Assembly (NCBI RefSeq): GCF_047663525.1
Contig: NC_092589.1
Span: 26,905,001-26,969,000 of the forward strand
DNA length: 64,000 bases
Reading direction: 5' to 3'
Source: Anas platyrhynchos
Taxonomy: Eukaryota > Chordata > Aves > Anseriformes > Anatidae
The notes under the pieces were generated by a model, which was given only the letters and a program-made list of their open reading frames with translations, was not told the DNA's origin and made no database searches. The first letter of the stretch is position 1. Each line of letters starts with the position of its first letter. Position numbers and translations under genes: made by a program. Below, piece after piece: positions 62,101 through 64,000 of the stretch.

Positions 62101-63540
62101 GCTGGAACCTTTAAAATAAAAAGAGCTTATGTTAACTAGTGTCAATTTATCTCAAATGCTTGCTCTCAAAGACAAAGAAGTCAAACGGGTTCCACTCCCA
62201 CCCAGAGTAATGTAGCCAGTACACAGAGCAGATGATGTAAATGGATATTCTCAGAGATGATCTAGAAGTAGCTTAAAATTACACAGCTGGCTTTAACCTG
62301 ATCTGTTATGTTTCTTGAGTTCCAAGACAATTATCTTCAACTGTTGTACCCAGTACAGTGATTCACAATCAATATTCCTTAGCTCCTGTAATTTAAGAAC
62401 AGCTAAACAATACCTTAGTTAAACCCCCAATAATACAGGCTTCCTTCTGGGACAGAAAACACAGCTCCAACTGTACAAACTGCTGTTACAGAAAGCGTCA
62501 AATGTGATGAAAGGAAAGATGCACCTGTGGTGTCTCTCTGGTAAAATCTCCAGGGCTTCTTCTAATAGTAAAATGTACCCACCCACACCCGCTTCTGATT
62601 TAATGAACGTACAACCCTTATAAACACTATCCTGTAAGGTCACAAAAGTAAAAGCCATGTAACCGCGGAAGAAATAACGTACCACAGAACGGAATCGAAT
62701 GGATTCTATTTGTCCATATTCTTTAAAAAGGGATTTCAGCATCTGAACAGAAAACATTACAGATATTCAATGTATTTTTGCGTCCTGACAACAATTATTG
62801 TGAACACTTAATTACTAGTAAGATTTTTACACTATTTTCATTTCACTCATACAAGGTATGTTTACGGACTACTAAAAATAAGCAACTTGTAACTACTTCT
62901 GTATTTCCTGTAGCAGCAGCTTATGTTAGAGACTGCCAAAACTGAATTCACACCCCTAAGTATAGAGGAAGGTATAAATTTAAAATATTTTAGGCAACCA
63001 TCTGAAATATTATTTATGTTCAAAATCAGGAGCAGATTTAAGCTTTGTACTTGCAGTTGTCATTTATTGAGCATTATTAAACTGAAAAAGAAATCAACCA
63101 AAAGGAATCTTCTACCAAAGAAAGAGCAACTGCAGCCACTGCTGTAAAAAGCTCAACCCCACTAAGCCAGAAGAGGCTGCCTCTAATGGTTACTGCTAAG
63201 CGTTATTTCCTACTTTCACAAAAAGCAATTTTAGTCACAAGCACATACAAGTTCTCATGAGGAAACATTCCCTTAAACCAAGGTAACTTTCATCAGCCTT
63301 TTCATTCTTTCAGCTGCCAGAATCCACTCATGTACCTGAGCAGTGGAGTTGACAGGTAGGTTTCCAACAAACACCGTTCTTTTGTTTTTTATCATTTCTT
63401 CCGCCTCATTTTTTTTCTTTTGTTGTTTTAGAGTTTCTGAATTAACACCACTTTTCGCAATGGCACGTGAAGTCCGTTTCGCTTTGCTTTGAAATAGTTT
63501 TTGCTCCTCTTCTTCATCTGCCTGTTGTAAAGCACTCTCC
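58828..63540 (-). CDS. RBM34: RBM34, nucleolar RNA-binding protein with two RRMs (3' part; N-terminus outside the window)
   Basis: RBM34 is the vertebrate relative of yeast Nop12, a nucleolar RRM protein acting in large-subunit rRNA processing. Eight exons are visible in transcript order: 63540-63336, 62742-62683, 62108-62065, 61599-61516, 61329-61266, 61178-61136, 59813-59695 and 59109-58828. All introns are GT-AG and phases join to a 299-residue open frame. Residues 1-53 of this fragment are a charged region, rich in Glu then Lys. RRM1 starts at RTVFVGNLP (residue 54) and has a degenerate RNP1, INAYIVFK (113-120), as in the mammalian protein. RRM2 starts at RSVFLGNLSY (157) and has a canonical RNP1, KGFGYILF (198-205). 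The basic tail ends in KKK. The human protein is about 430 residues, so roughly 130 N-terminal residues and the promoter lie beyond position 64,000. TOMM20 follows about 260 bp downstream. Confidence 0.95.
59695..59813 (-). CDS. RBM34: RBM34 exon: RRM2 core and RNP1
   Basis: A 119-base exon encoding ISDDAVREHFADCGDVVAV and then the canonical RNP1, GMGKGFGYILFE. The acceptor is TTCCTGCAG and the donor GTACGT. Confidence 0.96.
59814..61135 (-). other. RBM34: RBM34 intron of about 1.3 kb: nothing recognised
   Basis: Unique-looking AT-rich sequence between the two RRM2 exons. I see no repeat family, RNA gene or supported open frame. The sequence near 60,211-60,240 briefly resembles a CR1 segment, but too briefly to call. 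Confidence 0.5.
61136..61178 (-). CDS. RBM34: RBM34 exon: RRM2 RNP2 strand
   Basis: A 43-base exon encoding HDNKRSVFLGNLSY plus the first base of the next Asp. It carries RNP2 of RRM2. The upstream intron is only 87 bp; the downstream one is about 1.3 kb. Confidence 0.95.
61266..61329 (-). CDS. RBM34: RBM34 exon: end of RRM1
   Basis: A 64-base exon encoding NGTEIASGFHIRVDIASKN, the last strand of RRM1 and the short linker. The acceptor is CCAAAAG and the donor GTGAGT. Confidence 0.94.
61516..61599 (-). CDS. RBM34: RBM34 exon: RRM1 RNP1 strand
   Basis: An 84-base exon with RKIHPNVKYINAYIVFKEE, which carries the degenerate RNP1 of RRM1. The acceptor is GTTCCAG and the donor GTAAGT. Confidence 0.95.
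62065..62108 (-). CDS. RBM34: RBM34 exon: RRM1 insertion loop
   Basis: A 44-base exon encoding VPAEDTLSKKLAAIK, matching the family's PAEGTLSKKLAAIK loop. The acceptor is TTTTAAAG and the donor GTAGGT. Its last two bases join with the next exon to complete Lys. Confidence 0.94.
62109..62682 (-). other. RBM34: Shorter RBM34 introns: nothing recognised
   Basis: This intron, and those at 62743-63335, 61600-62064, 61330-61515, 61179-61265 and 59110-59694, are ordinary GT-AG introns. Sequence at 63541-64000 is presumably the intron upstream of the first visible exon; I found no further RBM34 exon there. Confidence 0.5.
62683..62742 (-). CDS. RBM34: RBM34 exon: RRM1 helix 1
   Basis: A 60-base exon encoding exactly 20 codons, including LKSLFKEYGQIESIRFRSV. 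The acceptor is CTGTTCAG and the donor GTACGT. LK-FFKEYGQIES is the hallmark of RBM34 RRM1. Confidence 0.95.
63336..63540 (-). CDS. RBM34: RBM34 exon: charged region and start of RRM1
   Basis: A 205-base exon between CTGAAAAG and GTACAT. It encodes ESALQQADEEEEQKLF and a Lys-rich linker, ending in the first strand of RRM1, TVFVGNLP. ESAL aligns with the mammalian RBM34 region before RRM1. It starts in phase 1, so at least one more exon precedes it outside the window. Confidence 0.93.
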
Positions 63541-64000
63541 CTTTTCAGAAAAAGACAAGCAAATTATAATTGATGGGGAAAAAAACAGGACATTTGAGGT
63601 AAAAGAACTGAACCCTCCAAGACAGGAATTTTAACTTACAATTTTAAATGATTACCTTCAATGTAAATTTTCAAACATTTTTGCCTGTTATGCATTACAT
63701 ATACAAAGTTTTCTATATTATGGAATGGTCAGGTATCTGCTGCCCCAGACCATGGAACTCACCGTTATGTATAATTAAGCAAGAATTCAGAAGTACATTG
63801 TTTTGTCTAAAAACGAAGGGAGACAAATCATCTTTGTACAGCAGAAATAAGAAAAGATTTTATTCCTGGCATCCACAGCACTCAAACAAACCACCTTTTG
63901 GGATCCATCACTTTTCGTGTAGATTTCTACACAAACTTGCCATAACAGCATGAACAATAAGCAAGAAGGCTGCTGATACCAAAACACCAAATTATTTTGT

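Noticed and set aside
63787-63990. Minus-strand frame near the right edge as an N-terminal RBM34 exon
   Set aside because: Its translation is hydrophobic and Cys-rich, unlike the charged RBM34 N-terminus, and it does not join in phase to the first visible exon.
1-64000. tRNA, rRNA, CRISPR arrays, prokaryotic operons or viral genes
   Set aside because: None was seen in a read-through of both strands. I could not run tRNAscan or Infernal, which would be decisive for small RNA genes.

Overview
The window is vertebrate nuclear DNA, most likely from a bird. The evidence is spliced genes with GT-AG introns, one old CR1-type LINE, very few other repeats, short introns, and two neighbouring genes (RBM34 and TOMM20) that are also neighbours in mammals. 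I cannot name the species. There are no bacterial operons, CRISPR arrays, phage or recognisable viral genes.

Layout: positions 1 to about 49,960 hold no protein-coding gene that I can support. In mammals the flank of TOMM20 away from RBM34 is a long gene-poor interval ending at IRF2BP2, and this stretch looks like its equivalent. It contains a 5'-truncated, broken CR1 element (about 24,395-25,797), homopolymer and simple-repeat tracts, one compact CpG cluster (37,858-37,975), several AT-rich homeodomain-type motif clusters that resemble conserved non-coding elements, CTCF-like motifs, and two places where a TATA box is followed by plausible transcript features. These are motif-level observations only.

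Positions about 49,960-58,700 hold TOMM20 on the minus strand, complete. Its five coding exons give a 145-residue protein (146 if the first of two adjacent ATGs is used), and several possible poly(A) signals lie downstream. Positions 58,801-63,540 hold the 3' part of RBM34, also on the minus strand. Eight consecutive coding exons encode 299 residues that include both RRM domains and the C-terminal tail. The N-terminal exons lie beyond the right edge.

The two genes are in tandem and very close. RBM34's poly(A) signal is about 260 bp upstream of the TOMM20 start codon, and a CpG island with NRF-1, ETS/GABP and Sp1-type sites fills the gap. The island runs back over the last RBM34 exon and probably explains its Ala/Arg/Gly-rich tail. 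TOM20 is the presequence receptor of the mitochondrial import complex. RBM34 is a nucleolar RRM protein related to yeast Nop12. Their closeness suggests shared chromatin rather than a shared pathway.

I did not find an undescribed biological system. The findings most worth testing are the compressed RBM34/TOMM20 junction, a possible reinitiation upstream frame at TOMM20, a possible unannotated first exon at 20,111-20,206, and the open frames at 48,900-49,650.
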